From: Nocardioides sp. JS614
GTDB lineage: Bacteria > Actinomycetota > Actinomycetes > Propionibacteriales > Nocardioidaceae
Direction of reading: 5' to 3'
Length of the DNA stretch: 64,000 nt
Assembly: GCF_000015265.1 (NCBI RefSeq)
Contig: NC_008699.1
Location: 248,001 to 312,000 of the forward strand
Positions 24,737-34,512 of this stretch are shown here, in pieces. Every line of letters starts with the position of its first letter. The stretch's first letter is position 1. A model generated the notes under the pieces. The model made no database searches. It was given only the letters and a program-made list of their open reading frames with translations, and had not been told where the DNA came from. The translations under genes were made by a program, and so were the position numbers.

Positions 24737-26059
24737 CTACGGAACCGAGCGAATCTTGGTGACGAACACCGAGCCGAGGACGGCGACCAGGAACGCGACG
24801 GAGTACAGCACGCAATAGCCGACGGAGAAGCGGTCGCCGCCGGTCTCGGTCACCCCGCCTGCGGCCTCGACGACCAGCAGGATCACGGCGGCGATGAACG
24901 GCGCGAACACCTGGGGCAGCGCGTTGGCGATGTTGATGACGCCCAGGTCCTTGGCGCGGTCCTCGGCGCCGGGCAGCACCTGGGTGATCAGGGCGAAGTC
25001 GACCGAGGTGTAGATCCCGTAGCCGACGCCCATCAGCACCGCCGCCGCCACGGCGGCGGGCCAGGTCTGGCCGACCGCGAGCAGCAGCGAGGCGAGCGAG
25101 CCGACCACGCCGGACCAGATCACGAACACCTTGCGCTTGCCGGTCCGGTCGCTCCAGACGCCGAAGACGACCGTGGTCGCCATGATCACGGCCGCGTAGA
25201 TCGCGGTCAGCAGGAACACCCGGTCGTCGGCCTCGTCCTTGTCGACGCCGATCACGTCCTGCAGGTAGTAGAGGAGGTAGAGCAGGCCGAGCGCGTTGCC
25301 GAGGTTGACCAGGAAGCGGGTGATCCAGGCCCACGCGAAGTCCGGGTGCCGGCGCGGCGAGACCCAGAAGGAACGCAGGAACCCGCCCCAGTCGAACGGC
25401 GGCGGCAGCTCGTCGGGGGCCAGCGGGACGTCGCGGGAGCCGACGCAGTACGGCAGCGTCAGCACGATCAGCACGCCGGCGGTGACGACGTACCCGGCCG
25501 CGATGCTGCCGGTCGCCGACGCGATGCCGGTTCCGCCCACCACGCCGACGGTCTGGGCGACCGCGAGGATTCCTCCGACCCGGCCGCGCTCGCCCACGGG
25601 GACCTGGTCGGGCACGGTCGCGGTGACCGCAGCCAGCATGGCATTGAGGGTCGCCTGCACGCCGCACCAGCCGATCGCCATCACGACGACGTTGTCGGCG
25701 ACCGAGAGGAGCAGCAGCGACAGTGCCCCGCCGACGGCACCCCCCGCGATCCAGGGCAGCCGTCGGCCGGCCCTCAGGGTGGTGCGGTCGGAGAAGGCAC
25801 CGAACACCGGGTTGCAGACCACCGAGACGAAGGCGCCGAGGCCGAGGACGACGGAGAGGACGACCTTCTTGTCGTCCGGGGCGATCGCCTCGGCCTGCTG
25901 GGCGAGCAGCACCTGGATCGGCCCGAAGAAGCCGGCCCAGAGCCCGATGCTGGCCAGCGTGATCGCGGCGATCCAACGGCCGGGCGGCTTCGTCGTCGGC
26001 TCAGCCAGCGCGGAACGCGGCGCCGGCGTGGTGGCGGTCACCTCCGCATGGTGCAGCAC
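24737..26059 (-). CDS. MFS transporter (GPH/sugar-type)
   Basis: 440 residues from GTG 26059; a GTG about 21 nt inside is also possible. About 12 helices, with the loop 2-3 motif NPVFGAFSDRTTLRAGRRLPW and its second-half counterpart VVFGVWSDRTGKRKVFVIW. SDRT and RLPW are typical of glycoside-pentoside-hexuronide and sucrose-type symporters. The central part has LPPPFDWGGFLRSFW and YLLYYLQDVIGVDKDEAD. Predicted uptake of a sugar or related solute with a cation; not more specific. Confidence 0.85.
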   Translation of the reverse strand: MLHHAEVTATTPAPRSALAEPTTKPPGRWIAAITLASIGLWAGFFGPIQVLLAQQAEAIAPDDKKVVLSVVLGLGAFVSVVCNPVFGAFSDRTTLRAGRRLPWIAGGAVGGALSLLLLSVADNVVVMAIGWCGVQATLNAMLAAVTATVPDQVPVGERGRVGGILAVAQTVGVVGGTGIASATGSIAAGYVVTAGVLIVLTLPYCVGSRDVPLAPDELPPPFDWGGFLRSFWVSPRRHPDFAWAWITRFLVNLGNALGLLYLLYYLQDVIGVDKDEADDRVFLLTAIYAAVIMATTVVFGVWSDRTGKRKVFVIWSGVVGSLASLLLAVGQTWPAAVAAAVLMGVGYGIYTSVDFALITQVLPGAEDRAKDLGVINIANALPQVFAPFIAAVILLVVEAAGGVTETGGDRFSVGYCVLYSVAFLVAVLGSVFVTKIRSVP

Positions 26060-26118
26060 CCGCCCCGTCGCGGGACGGGAAATGGCTGGGAAACCCCGGC
26101 CGGGTCAGCCACCACGCA

Positions 26119-27576
26119 TCACCCGATGGACGACGGGCAGCCGACCCCCGTGACGTCCCCGTCGGCGACCTCGCCGCGCGGTGTGTCCAGGCCGTACGCC
26201 GAGCAGTAGTAGAAGCTCAGCAGGTCGTCGCGGTGCAGCCGCACCGGCGACCAGACGCCGTCGCCGGCCGGCTCCAGGTAGCGGAAGGAGTCGGCCAGCA
26301 GCGCCGCGGTGTCGTCGCGGTGCTTGAGGTAGCGGTCCAGCCACCGTTGGACGTAGACGCTGGTGAGGTCCTGGCCGTAGCGGCTCGCCGGCAGCACCAG
26401 CGGGATGTCGGTGTACTCCAGGTGGGTGGAGGCGCGGGGTACGACGAGCATCGCGTCCACGCCGGCCGCGCGCCAGGCGTCGTACCCGGTCGCGCGCTCG
26501 CGCATCGGGTCCGGCCCGTCCGGGCTGGGTTGCGGGCTCAGCGAGCTGCCGCCGCTGAGGAACCACGGGGAGACCGTGAAGCCGTACTCCGACTGCACCG
26601 CCAGCGCCGGCACGACCGGCCGGTTGCCGGCCCCGTCCAACGCGCCGCTCGAGTCCGGCCCCGCGAGCTTGTCGAGCGCCACGACCGCGGCGACCCGGCG
26701 GTCGGTCCCCTGGACCTTCGAGACCGCCGCGGCACCCATCGAGTGACCGATGATCGCGATCCGCGTGGTCCGCCCGGGGGTCGCCGGGTGCGGGTCGGGG
26801 GAGCGGTCGAGGCTGCGCCGGAACGGGTTCGCGCGCGAGGTGATGAAGTCGAGCGCGGCCTCGGTGCCGACCACGAAGTTCGACAGCTGCTGGGAGGGCA
26901 CGCCCGGGCAGCCGGACATCTCGCCGTCGTCGGGTGCCGCGAACGGGTTGCAGAAGGGCAGCCCGTCCACCGGAACCGGGGACTCCTGGTGGGGGAAGGT
27001 CTCGCTGGTGCCCTGGCCCTGGACGTCGTAGGTCAGCACGACGTAGCCGCGCTCGGCGAGGTCCTGCGCGAGCCACTCGTACATGCCCTCGGAGCCCTGC
27101 ACCGAGCCCTCGGTGATGACCACGCCGGGGAACGGGCCGTGCAGGCGGCGGCCGGTGTAGGGGTCCCGCGCGCCGGGCAGCGGCTTCCAGACGTGGCCGC
27201 GCAGCTGGGCGCCGTACTCGTTGGTGAAGGTGACCGCCCGCGACACGCCGCGGGTGCCGTCCCAGCCGGCGCGCAGCGGGTTGCCGACGTTCCAGCCCGG
27301 GAACACGTTGCCGGGGGTGAGGGCCGGGCGCGTCGGCGATGCGACCTGCGTCAGCAGCTGGTCGACGCCGCGCTGGGTGGACGCGGCCACGAGGGCGGGA
27401 AGGTACGCCGGGTTCCGCAGCTGGCCGCCCTCGCCGTCGATCCGGCCGTAGGCGTCGGTGATGTTCTGCGCGTCGCGCTGGGTGTACGCCGGGTCGGTGG
27501 GCGCGGGGTCGGCCGCCGCCGGGGCGGCGAGCGCACCCGCGAGCAGCAGGGACAGGGTGGCGGTCAGCGCGCGCAT
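26119..27576 (-). CDS. secreted alpha/beta hydrolase (dienelactone/chlorophyllase-like)
   Basis: 485 residues. The signal peptide is MRALTATLSLLLAGALAAPA, cut near AAADP. Alpha/beta-hydrolase core: GVVITEGSVQGSEGMYEWLA, GYVVLTYDVQGQGTSETF, nucleophile elbow IAIIGHSMGAAAVSKV (Ser), GVDAMLVVPRASTHLEYTDI with a likely catalytic His. Cysteine pairs near FCNPFAA and MSGCPG may form disulfides. Probably an extracytoplasmic esterase or lipase of unknown substrate. Confidence 0.82.
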   Translation of the reverse strand: MRALTATLSLLLAGALAAPAAADPAPTDPAYTQRDAQNITDAYGRIDGEGGQLRNPAYLPALVAASTQRGVDQLLTQVASPTRPALTPGNVFPGWNVGNPLRAGWDGTRGVSRAVTFTNEYGAQLRGHVWKPLPGARDPYTGRRLHGPFPGVVITEGSVQGSEGMYEWLAQDLAERGYVVLTYDVQGQGTSETFPHQESPVPVDGLPFCNPFAAPDDGEMSGCPGVPSQQLSNFVVGTEAALDFITSRANPFRRSLDRSPDPHPATPGRTTRIAIIGHSMGAAAVSKVQGTDRRVAAVVALDKLAGPDSSGALDGAGNRPVVPALAVQSEYGFTVSPWFLSGGSSLSPQPSPDGPDPMRERATGYDAWRAAGVDAMLVVPRASTHLEYTDIPLVLPASRYGQDLTSVYVQRWLDRYLKHRDDTAALLADSFRYLEPAGDGVWSPVRLHRDDLLSFYYCSAYGLDTPRGEVADGDVTGVGCPSSIG

Positions 27577-27611
27577 GGCCGGTCAACGACCGACCCTGCG
27601 AGGGGGGTACG

Positions 27612-28055
27612 TCAGACGCGCTCGAGCAGGAAGACCGGGATCTCGCGGTCGGTCTTCTCCTGGTACTCGGCGTACGGCGCGTACTGCGCGACGGCGCGCT
27701 CCCACCACTCGGCGCGCTCGGCGCCCTCGGCGATCCGGGCGCGGTAGCTGTGCTTCTCGCTGCGGTCCTGCAGGTCGACCTCGGGGTGCGCGACGAAGTT
27801 GTGGTACCAGCTCGGGTGCTCGGGGGTGCCGCCCTTCGAGGCGATCGCGGCGTAGACGCCGTCCTTCTCCACCCGCATGACCGGGTTCTTGCGCAGCTTG
27901 CCTGACGTCGCGCCCCTCGAGGTGATGACCACGATCGGCCACTCGGGGTGGTCCATCAGGATGTTCGCGCGCTGCCCGTTGGAGGCCTCGAACTCCTCGA
28001 CCTGGTCGCGGACCCATTGCTGGGGGTTGGGCTCGTACTCGCCGTCAAGTGTCAT
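27612..28055 (-). CDS. deazaflavin(F420)-dependent nitroreductase family protein
   Basis: 147 residues. It has the Ddn-family pattern IVVITSRGATSGKLRKNPVMRVEKDG, read as TSRGATSGKLRKNPVMRV, followed by YAAIASKGGTPEHPSWYHNF and HPEVDLQDR. These are the F420-binding split-barrel motifs of Rv3547 (Ddn) relatives. It uses F420H2 to reduce quinones or nitro compounds at the membrane surface; npdG at 7984 could regenerate F420H2. Monocistronic, divergent from menB. Confidence 0.9.
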   Translation of the reverse strand: MTLDGEYEPNPQQWVRDQVEEFEASNGQRANILMDHPEWPIVVITSRGATSGKLRKNPVMRVEKDGVYAAIASKGGTPEHPSWYHNFVAHPEVDLQDRSEKHSYRARIAEGAERAEWWERAVAQYAPYAEYQEKTDREIPVFLLERV

Positions 28056-28097
28056 ATCTGGTCAATGCCCAGTCGGCCTCGCGGCATTCCCCGGCGA

Positions 28098-28103
28098 TAG
28101 CCT
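28098..28103 (+). promoter_or_regulatory. -10 element (TAGCCT) of menB
   Basis: TAGCCT ends 7 nt before ATG 28111. Confidence 0.45.
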
Positions 28104-28110
28104 CGCCCGC

Positions 28111-29028
<918 letters not shown>

Positions 29029-29134
29029 TGCCGCGCGACCGGGGCAGGTCACCGACGCTGGTCGGACTCTGCGCGCCGAGCAGTTGCGGGCCGTGCCCGG
29101 TCGCATGCTCCGGGGTCAGGACGGACCACAGCCG

Positions 29135-30469
29135 GTGAGCAGGGCCGAGAGCCTCTACACGGCGCTCGTCCGACGGAACCCCGAGACCGAGCAGGAGATG
29201 CCTGCCCAGGTGCGGCGCAGCATCGCACCGAACGGGCTGCGCCAGGTGCTGGCCAACGCCCTGCAGTCCTCGGGCGACCAGCTGGTCAACGCCTCCACCG
29301 TGCTGCCCTGGCTGTTCGGAGCACTCGGCGTGCCGGCGGCGCTCACGGGTCTGCTGGTGCCGGTGCGGGAGTCCGGGTCGATGCTGCCGCAGGCTGCCCT
29401 CACGCCGCTGGTGCTGCGCGCGCGCTACCGCAAACGGATCTTCGTCGCCGGCGCGCTCGTCCAGGCCGTGGCCGTCGCCTCGATGGCCGCGATCGCCGCG
29501 CTCGGCAGCGGCCTCGCCGCGGGGCTGGTCATCGTCGCCAGCCTGGTGGTCTTCGCGCTCGGCCGCTGCCTGTGCTCGATCGCGTCGAAGGACGTGCAGG
29601 GCCGCACGATCCCGAAGGGTGAGCGCGGCCAGATCAACGGGCTGGCGACCACCGCCGCCGGACTGGTGGCGATCACCCTCGGCCTCGCCGTACGCCTCCT
29701 CGGTGGCGAGGACCTCTCCGCCGGTCAGCTCGCAGGCCTGCTCGCCGCGGGTGCCGGCCTCTGGGTCGCCGTCGCCGTCGTCTACACCGGCATCCGTGAG
29801 CCCGCGGACGATCCGGCCGGCGGCGCGCCCGCGCGGAGTCCCGCCGACGACGCCGACACCTGGTTCACCCGGTCCCTCCGGCTGCTGAAGGAGGACGAGC
29901 ACTTCCGGGACTTCGTCGGGGTGCGCAGCCTGTTGCTGGTCTCCTCGCTCAGCCCGCCGTTCGTCGTGACCCTGTCCACCCAGGCCGGAGCCGGCGGCCT
30001 CGCCGGTCTCGGCGGGTTCATCGTCGCCTCCGGCGTTGCCGCGCTGATCGGTGGCCGCCTGTTCGGCCGCTTCGCCGACCGCTCGAGCAGGCGCTTGATG
30101 AGCACCGGCGCCGGCGTCGCCTCGGCCGTCGTCATCGCGACCGTCGTGGTGGTCGCGGTCCCCGGGTCCACCGGCGAGGGCCGGTCGGGCAACATCCTCT
30201 TCATCGGTGCGTACTTCCTGCTCACCCTGATGCACACCGGCGTGCGCGTCGGGCGGAAGACCTACGTCGTCGACATGGCCGAAGGGGACCGGCGCACCGA
30301 GTACGTCGCGGTCTCGAACTCGGCCATGGGCCTGATCCTGCTCGTCGTCGGCGGCGTCAGCTCCGCGCTGGCCATCGTCCACATCTCCTGGGCACTGCTG
30401 TTCCTCGCCGGCATGGGACTCGTCGGGGTGGTCGCCGGAGCGCGGCTTCCCGAGGTCGAACATCGCTGA
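29135..30469 (+). CDS. MFS transporter
   Basis: 444 residues from GTG 29135; ATG 29105 or TTG 29084 would add 10-17 residues. About 10-12 predicted helices. The loop 2-3 has PLVLRARYRKRIFVAGALVQ; a cytosolic middle loop has TWFTRSLRLLKEDEHFRDFV; second-half motif GGRLFGRFADRSSRRLMST; then YVVDMAEGDRRTEYVAVSNS. These fit a family of actinobacterial MFS proteins of unknown substrate. Stop at 30469; the next 460 bases hold a pseudogene remnant. Confidence 0.8.
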   Translation: MSRAESLYTALVRRNPETEQEMPAQVRRSIAPNGLRQVLANALQSSGDQLVNASTVLPWLFGALGVPAALTGLLVPVRESGSMLPQAALTPLVLRARYRKRIFVAGALVQAVAVASMAAIAALGSGLAAGLVIVASLVVFALGRCLCSIASKDVQGRTIPKGERGQINGLATTAAGLVAITLGLAVRLLGGEDLSAGQLAGLLAAGAGLWVAVAVVYTGIREPADDPAGGAPARSPADDADTWFTRSLRLLKEDEHFRDFVGVRSLLLVSSLSPPFVVTLSTQAGAGGLAGLGGFIVASGVAALIGGRLFGRFADRSSRRLMSTGAGVASAVVIATVVVVAVPGSTGEGRSGNILFIGAYFLLTLMHTGVRVGRKTYVVDMAEGDRRTEYVAVSNSAMGLILLVVGGVSSALAIVHISWALLFLAGMGLVGVVAGARLPEVEHR

Positions 30470-30479
30470 CCGACCGTTG

Positions 30480-30720
30480 GTCCAGACCGGCGGGCGATCC
30501 GCCGTGGGCGGCGTGCGTCCGGGCTACGGCCCCGAGCGATGCTGAGGGTGACGAGCGTGGGCCCTGCGCGGGAGGCGGGTCGCGGTCCGGGCGAGCCTGA
30601 TCCAGGAGGCCTCCGCGTCGCCGTTCCGCCCCGCGGCGGACACCCCGCGGCGGATGCTCGGTGTGGTGATGTCGCGCAACGGGGTGATGGGCCGGTACGA
30701 GCGCACCCTTTTGACGGGTG
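30480..30720 (+). pseudogene. deletion remnant of a paralogue of the 33979-34982 locus
   Basis: The block 30480-30559 aligns by eye with 33933-34010 (shared GTCCAGACCGGCGG, then CTGAGGGTGACGA). The block from 30561 aligns with about 34830-34980. About 820 bp present in the other copy are absent at the junction near 30560. The right block translates as VAVRASLIQEASASPFRPAA then DTPRRMLGVVMSRNGV, against VAIKASLVQAGSSSPFRLAA and LGVVVSRNGV in the other copy (27 of 43 residues identical by hand count). The two blocks are in different frames, and the original stop is lost. The rest of 30470-30930 holds only the boxes and ribosome site listed below. Confidence 0.75.
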
Positions 30721-30766
30721 GCCGCCGCGCGTCCCGGCCGGACGCGGTGGTGCTCGCGGCACGCGA

Positions 30767-30802
30767 ACGACCTTCGGCCCTTCATGGGGGGACCTTCGTC
30801 GA
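30767..30802. promoter_or_regulatory. two DevR/DosR-like boxes upstream of pntA
   Basis: ACGAC-CTTC-GGCCC (30767-30780) and GGGAC-CTTC-GTCGA (30789-30802), 22 nt apart, resemble halves of the DosR consensus GGGAC-TWWA-GTCCC. A tandem pair at this spacing, 130-165 nt before pntA, is plausible regulatory architecture. The same GACCTT core occurs before DUF1876 and both DUF1918 genes. Confidence 0.4.
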
Positions 30803-30920
30803 GGTACCGTGCGTCGCGCCCGGGCGCGTCCGGACCATGGGACGCGCGCGTCGCACGTGACTGCGGTCACTGACAGGTTCGAGTCCGGCTGGTGAGGTGT
30901 CTCCGGCCGTCAGCGTCCTC

Positions 30921-30926
30921 AGGAGG
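30921..30926 (+). promoter_or_regulatory. pntA: strong ribosome binding site of pntA (AGGAGG)
   Basis: AGGAGG ends 4 nt before GTG 30931, fixing that start rather than an in-frame codon further upstream. Confidence 0.7.
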
Positions 30927-30930
30927 TTTT

Positions 30931-32460
30931 GTGCGTATCGGTGTTCCGCGCGAGTCGCGAGCGGGTGAGACCCTCGTGGCCGCGACCGCCCAGACGGCGT
31001 CACGGCTGGTCAAGCTCGGCTACGACGTCGTCGTCGAGTCCGGCGCCGGGGGTCCGGCCAGCCAGCCCGACGAGGCGTATGCCGAGGCCGGCGTCACGGT
31101 GAGCAGCGCCGAGGAGGTGTGGTCCAGCGACGTCGTCGTCAAGATCAACGCTCCCACCGACGACGAGGTCGCGCGCCTGGGCCGCGGCGCCACGGTGGTG
31201 TCGCTGATGGCGCCGGCGCGCTCGCCCGAGCTCGTCGAGCGGCTCGCCGCCGCGGGCGTGACCGCGCTGGCGATGGACGCGGTGCCGCGGATCTCGCGGG
31301 CACAGTCGATGGACGTGCTCTCGTCGATGGCCAACGTCGCCGGCTACCGGGCGGTCGTCGAGGCCGCGCACGCCTTCGGCCGCCAGTTCACCGGCCAGGT
31401 CACCGCGGCCGGCAAGATCCCGCCGGCGCGGGTGTTCGTCGTCGGCGCCGGCGTCGCCGGGCTCGCGGCGATCGGCGCGGCTGGCTCGATGGGCGCGATC
31501 GTCCGCGCCTTCGACGTACGACCCGAGGTCGCCGAGCAGGTCGAGTCGATGGGGGCGGAGTTCGTCACCGTCGACATGCAGTCCGAGGTCAGCTCCGACG
31601 GCTACGCCAAGGAGATGACCGCGGAGCAGGAGAAGGCGACGGCCGTCATGTACGACGAGGAGGCGCGCGCGGCCGACATCGTCATCACCACCGCTCTGAT
31701 CCCGGGGCGCCCGGCGCCGCGACTGATCGGCGAGGAGACGGTGGCCGGCATGCGCCCCGGCAGCGTGATCGTCGACATGGCCGCGGCCAACGGCGGCAAC
31801 GTCGCGATGACGGTCGCGGACGAGGAGGTCGTCACCGACAACGGTGTCCGGATCCTCGGCTACACCGACCTCGCGGGCCGCCTGGCGGCGCAGACCTCCC
31901 AGCTCTACGGCACCAACGTCGTCAACCTGCTGACGCTGATGACGCCCGAGAAGGATGGTGCCCTCACCCTCGACCTCGACGACCCGGTCCAGCGCGGGCT
32001 GACGGTCGTGCGCGAGGGGGAGGTGCTCTGGCCGCCGCCGCCGGTGCAGGTGTCCGCCGCGCCCAAGGCTCCGGCGCCGACCGCACCGGCCGAGCCACCG
32101 CCGCCGAAGAAGAAGCGGCCGATGTGGCTGGTGTTCGCCGCGGCGTCCGTCCTGCTGTTCCTCGTGGCCACGACGGCCCCGGCCCCGCTGCCGGAGCACT
32201 TCTTCGTGCTCACGCTCGCGATCGTGATCGGCTACTACGTGATCGGCCACGTGCACCACGCGCTGCACACGCCCTTGATGAGCGTCACCAACGCGATCTC
32301 GGGGATCATCGTCGTCGGAGCGATGCTCCAGCTCGGGGTCGATGACGCCGCCGTACGCACCCTGTCCTTCGTCGCAGTGCTCCTGGCCAGCATCAACGTG
32401 TTCGGCGGCTTCGCCGTGACCCGCCGGATGCTCGGCATGTTCCGGAAGGCGGACCAGTGA
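30931..32460 (+). CDS. pntA: NAD(P) transhydrogenase subunit alpha (fused, PntA)
   Basis: 509 residues, GTG start with AGGAGG 4 nt upstream. Domain I (residues about 1-375) opens RIGVPRESRAGETLVAATAQ and contains the NAD-binding VFVVGAGVAGLAAIGAAGSMGA in two stretches, with FDVRPEVAEQVESMGAEF. A Pro/Lys linker (about 375-400) leads to four membrane helices (MWLVFAAASVLLFLVATTAP onward, including YYVIGHVHHALHTPLMSVTN). E. coli-type fusion of NAD-binding and membrane parts. It couples proton entry to hydride transfer from NADH to NADP. It overlaps pntB by one to four bases. Confidence 0.94.
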   Translation: MRIGVPRESRAGETLVAATAQTASRLVKLGYDVVVESGAGGPASQPDEAYAEAGVTVSSAEEVWSSDVVVKINAPTDDEVARLGRGATVVSLMAPARSPELVERLAAAGVTALAMDAVPRISRAQSMDVLSSMANVAGYRAVVEAAHAFGRQFTGQVTAAGKIPPARVFVVGAGVAGLAAIGAAGSMGAIVRAFDVRPEVAEQVESMGAEFVTVDMQSEVSSDGYAKEMTAEQEKATAVMYDEEARAADIVITTALIPGRPAPRLIGEETVAGMRPGSVIVDMAAANGGNVAMTVADEEVVTDNGVRILGYTDLAGRLAAQTSQLYGTNVVNLLTLMTPEKDGALTLDLDDPVQRGLTVVREGEVLWPPPPVQVSAAPKAPAPTAPAEPPPPKKKRPMWLVFAAASVLLFLVATTAPAPLPEHFFVLTLAIVIGYYVIGHVHHALHTPLMSVTNAISGIIVVGAMLQLGVDDAAVRTLSFVAVLLASINVFGGFAVTRRMLGMFRKADQ

Positions 32461-33875
32461 TGAGTGCCGTAAGCATCTCCGTCGGCGCCTACCTGGTCGC
32501 CTCGCTCCTGTTCATCCTCAGCCTCGCCGGCCTGTCGCGCCACGAGAGCGCCCGCAACGGCGTCAACTACGGCATCGCCGGGATGGCGTTGGCGCTGGCC
32601 GCCACCGTCGGCCTGCTCGTCCACGACACCGACGAGGCGCTTCCGCTGGTGCTCCTCGTCGTGGCCATGACGGTCGGGGCGGCCATCGGCCTGTGGCGGG
32701 CCCGGGTCGTCGCGATGACCGGCATGCCCGAGCTGATCGCGCTGCTGCACTCGTTCGTCGGTCTGGCCGCGGTCCTCGTGGGCTGGAACGGCTACCTGCA
32801 CGATGAGGGGCTCACCGGCTCGTTGTTCCGGATCCACAGCGCCGAGGTCGTCATCGGCGTCTTCATCGGCGCCGTGACGTTCACCGGCTCGATCGTCGCG
32901 AACCTCAAGCTCTCGGCGCGCATGAAGTCGGCGCCGCTGATGCTGCCCGGGAAGAACGCGATCAACCTCGGCGCCCTGGCGGTCTTCGCGGCTCTCACCG
33001 TGTGGTTCACCGCCTCGCCGAACCTCGGCGTGCTGATCGCCGTGACCGCGGTCGCACTCGCCCTGGGCTGGCACCTGGTCGCCTCCATCGGCGGCGGCGA
33101 CATGCCGGTCGTGGTGTCGATGCTGAACAGCTACTCGGGCTGGGCCGCGGCGGCGTCCGGGTTCCTGCTCGACAACAACCTGCTCATCGTGACCGGCGCG
33201 CTCGTCGGGTCGTCCGGTGCCTACCTGTCCTACATCATGTGCGAGGCGATGAACCGCTCGTTCATCTCGGTGATCGCGGGCGGCTTCGGCATCGAGGTCG
33301 CCGCGTCGGGGGACACCGACTACGGCGAGCACCACGAGATCTCGGCCGAGGAGGTCGCCGAGCTCCTTGCCGACGCCTCAAGCGTGATCATCACCCCCGG
33401 CTACGGCATGGCGGTCGCGCAGGCGCAGTACCCGGTCGCCGAGCTCACCAGCAAGCTGCGGGCCCGCGGCGTCGACGTCCGCTTCGGCATCCACCCCGTC
33501 GCCGGACGGCTCCCGGGGCACATGAACGTGCTGCTCGCCGAGGCCAAGGTGCCCTACGACGTCGTGCTGGAGATGGACGAGATCAACGACGACTTCCCGA
33601 GCACCGACGTCGTCCTGGTCATCGGCGCGAACGACACCGTCAACCCCGCCGCCCTGGAGGAGCCGGGCAGCCCGATCGCCGGCATGCCGGTGCTCCACGT
33701 GTGGGAGGCCAAGGACGTCATCGTCTTCAAGCGCTCGATGGCCGTGGGCTACGCCGGCGTGCAGAACCCGCTCTTCTTCCGCGACAACACCCACATGCTG
33801 TTCGGTGACGCCAAGGATCGGGTCGAGGACATCGTGCGGCAGCTCTCCGACATCCCCCAGCAGGTCTCGCGCTGA
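32460..33875 (+). CDS. pntB: NAD(P) transhydrogenase subunit beta (PntB)
   Basis: 471 residues from ATG 32460 (TGATG overlap with pntA; GTG 32457 is equally placed). Eight to nine membrane helices with NGVNYGIAGMALALAATVGL, LIALLHSFVGLAAVLVGW (proton-path His) and MPVVVSMLNSYSGWAAAASG. The C-terminal NADP domain has IITPGYGMAVAQAQYPVAEL, VRFGIHPVAGRLPGHMNVLL, VVLVIGANDTVNPAA and VFKRSMAVGYAGVQNPLF. Complete, with all NADP-site motifs. A hairpin terminator follows. Confidence 0.95.
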   Translation: MSAVSISVGAYLVASLLFILSLAGLSRHESARNGVNYGIAGMALALAATVGLLVHDTDEALPLVLLVVAMTVGAAIGLWRARVVAMTGMPELIALLHSFVGLAAVLVGWNGYLHDEGLTGSLFRIHSAEVVIGVFIGAVTFTGSIVANLKLSARMKSAPLMLPGKNAINLGALAVFAALTVWFTASPNLGVLIAVTAVALALGWHLVASIGGGDMPVVVSMLNSYSGWAAAASGFLLDNNLLIVTGALVGSSGAYLSYIMCEAMNRSFISVIAGGFGIEVAASGDTDYGEHHEISAEEVAELLADASSVIITPGYGMAVAQAQYPVAELTSKLRARGVDVRFGIHPVAGRLPGHMNVLLAEAKVPYDVVLEMDEINDDFPSTDVVLVIGANDTVNPAALEEPGSPIAGMPVLHVWEAKDVIVFKRSMAVGYAGVQNPLFFRDNTHMLFGDAKDRVEDIVRQLSDIPQQVSR

Positions 33876-33880
33876 CGCGG

Positions 33881-33912
33881 TCGGTGTGGCGGTCCCGGGA
33901 TCGCCACACCGA
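33881..33912 (+). terminator. hairpin after pntB
   Basis: TCGGTGTGGCG (33881-33891) pairs perfectly with CGCCACACCGA (33902-33912) around a 10-nt loop, five bases after the pntB stop. It lacks a T-tract, as is common for actinobacterial terminators. Confidence 0.65.
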
Positions 33913-33978
33913 TCGGTGGGCGCGGAGTGTCAGTCCAGACCGGCGGCCGATCCGCGGTGGCGGGCGGGCTTCCCGGCT

Positions 33979-34512
33979 ATGGTCCGGGCCATACTGAGGG
34001 TGACGATCGCGGCGGTGCTGGTGGCGACCTTCCCGGGCCTGGTCGGGGTGTCGTTGGCGGCGCAGGCGAGCGCGCCGCAGGCCGGCCGCGCGGCCCTGAT
34101 CACCCTCGGGAGCGTGGCCGGTACGCCGAGCCTCGGGTGCGACACGGCGAGCTGCGCCGCCACCCAGGTGGCGGGCCCGACCGCGACGGTCGTCCCCGAG
34201 ACCGGGACGCTGACCCGGCTCCAGGTGCGGCACGGCCCGATCGAGGGCGGTGGCCTGCTGACCACCACGGGCACCGTGCTGGTGCTGACGCGTTCCGGCT
34301 CGTCGTACACGCTGGTCCGCTCCACGGGCGTCACGTTCACCTCGACCGACAGCGGCGACACCACGAGCACCTTCGCGCTGAGCCTGCCGGTCACGGCAGG
34401 GGACCACGTCGCGCTGCAGGTCGACGGTGCCTTCGCCTGCTCGCGCCCAGCGTTCCTCGCCGTTGCCGGCACCGACGGATCCGGATGGCGGCGTACGGCG
34501 ACCGCCTGCTGA
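33979..34512 (+). CDS. secreted protein of unknown function (N-terminal part of a two-frame locus)
   Basis: 177 residues. Signal peptide AAVLVATFPGLVGVSLAAQA, then a beta-rich domain with two Cys (GCDTASCAATQ), GPTATVVPETGTLTRLQVRH and TSTFALSLPVTAGDHVALQV, a jelly-roll-like pattern. It ends abruptly at WRRTATAC, 28 nt past the start of the next frame, whose product continues naturally from this one. It may therefore be the first half of a frameshifted single gene. A shortened remnant lies at 30480-30720, on the other side of pntAB. Confidence 0.6.
   Translation: MVRAILRVTIAAVLVATFPGLVGVSLAAQASAPQAGRAALITLGSVAGTPSLGCDTASCAATQVAGPTATVVPETGTLTRLQVRHGPIEGGGLLTTTGTVLVLTRSGSSYTLVRSTGVTFTSTDSGDTTSTFALSLPVTAGDHVALQVDGAFACSRPAFLAVAGTDGSGWRRTATAC

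Noticed and set aside
30539..30895. 118-codon open frame in the pntA upstream region treated as a gene
   Set aside because: It runs through the deletion junction of the pseudogene, and its translation is not the frame that matches the paralogue.
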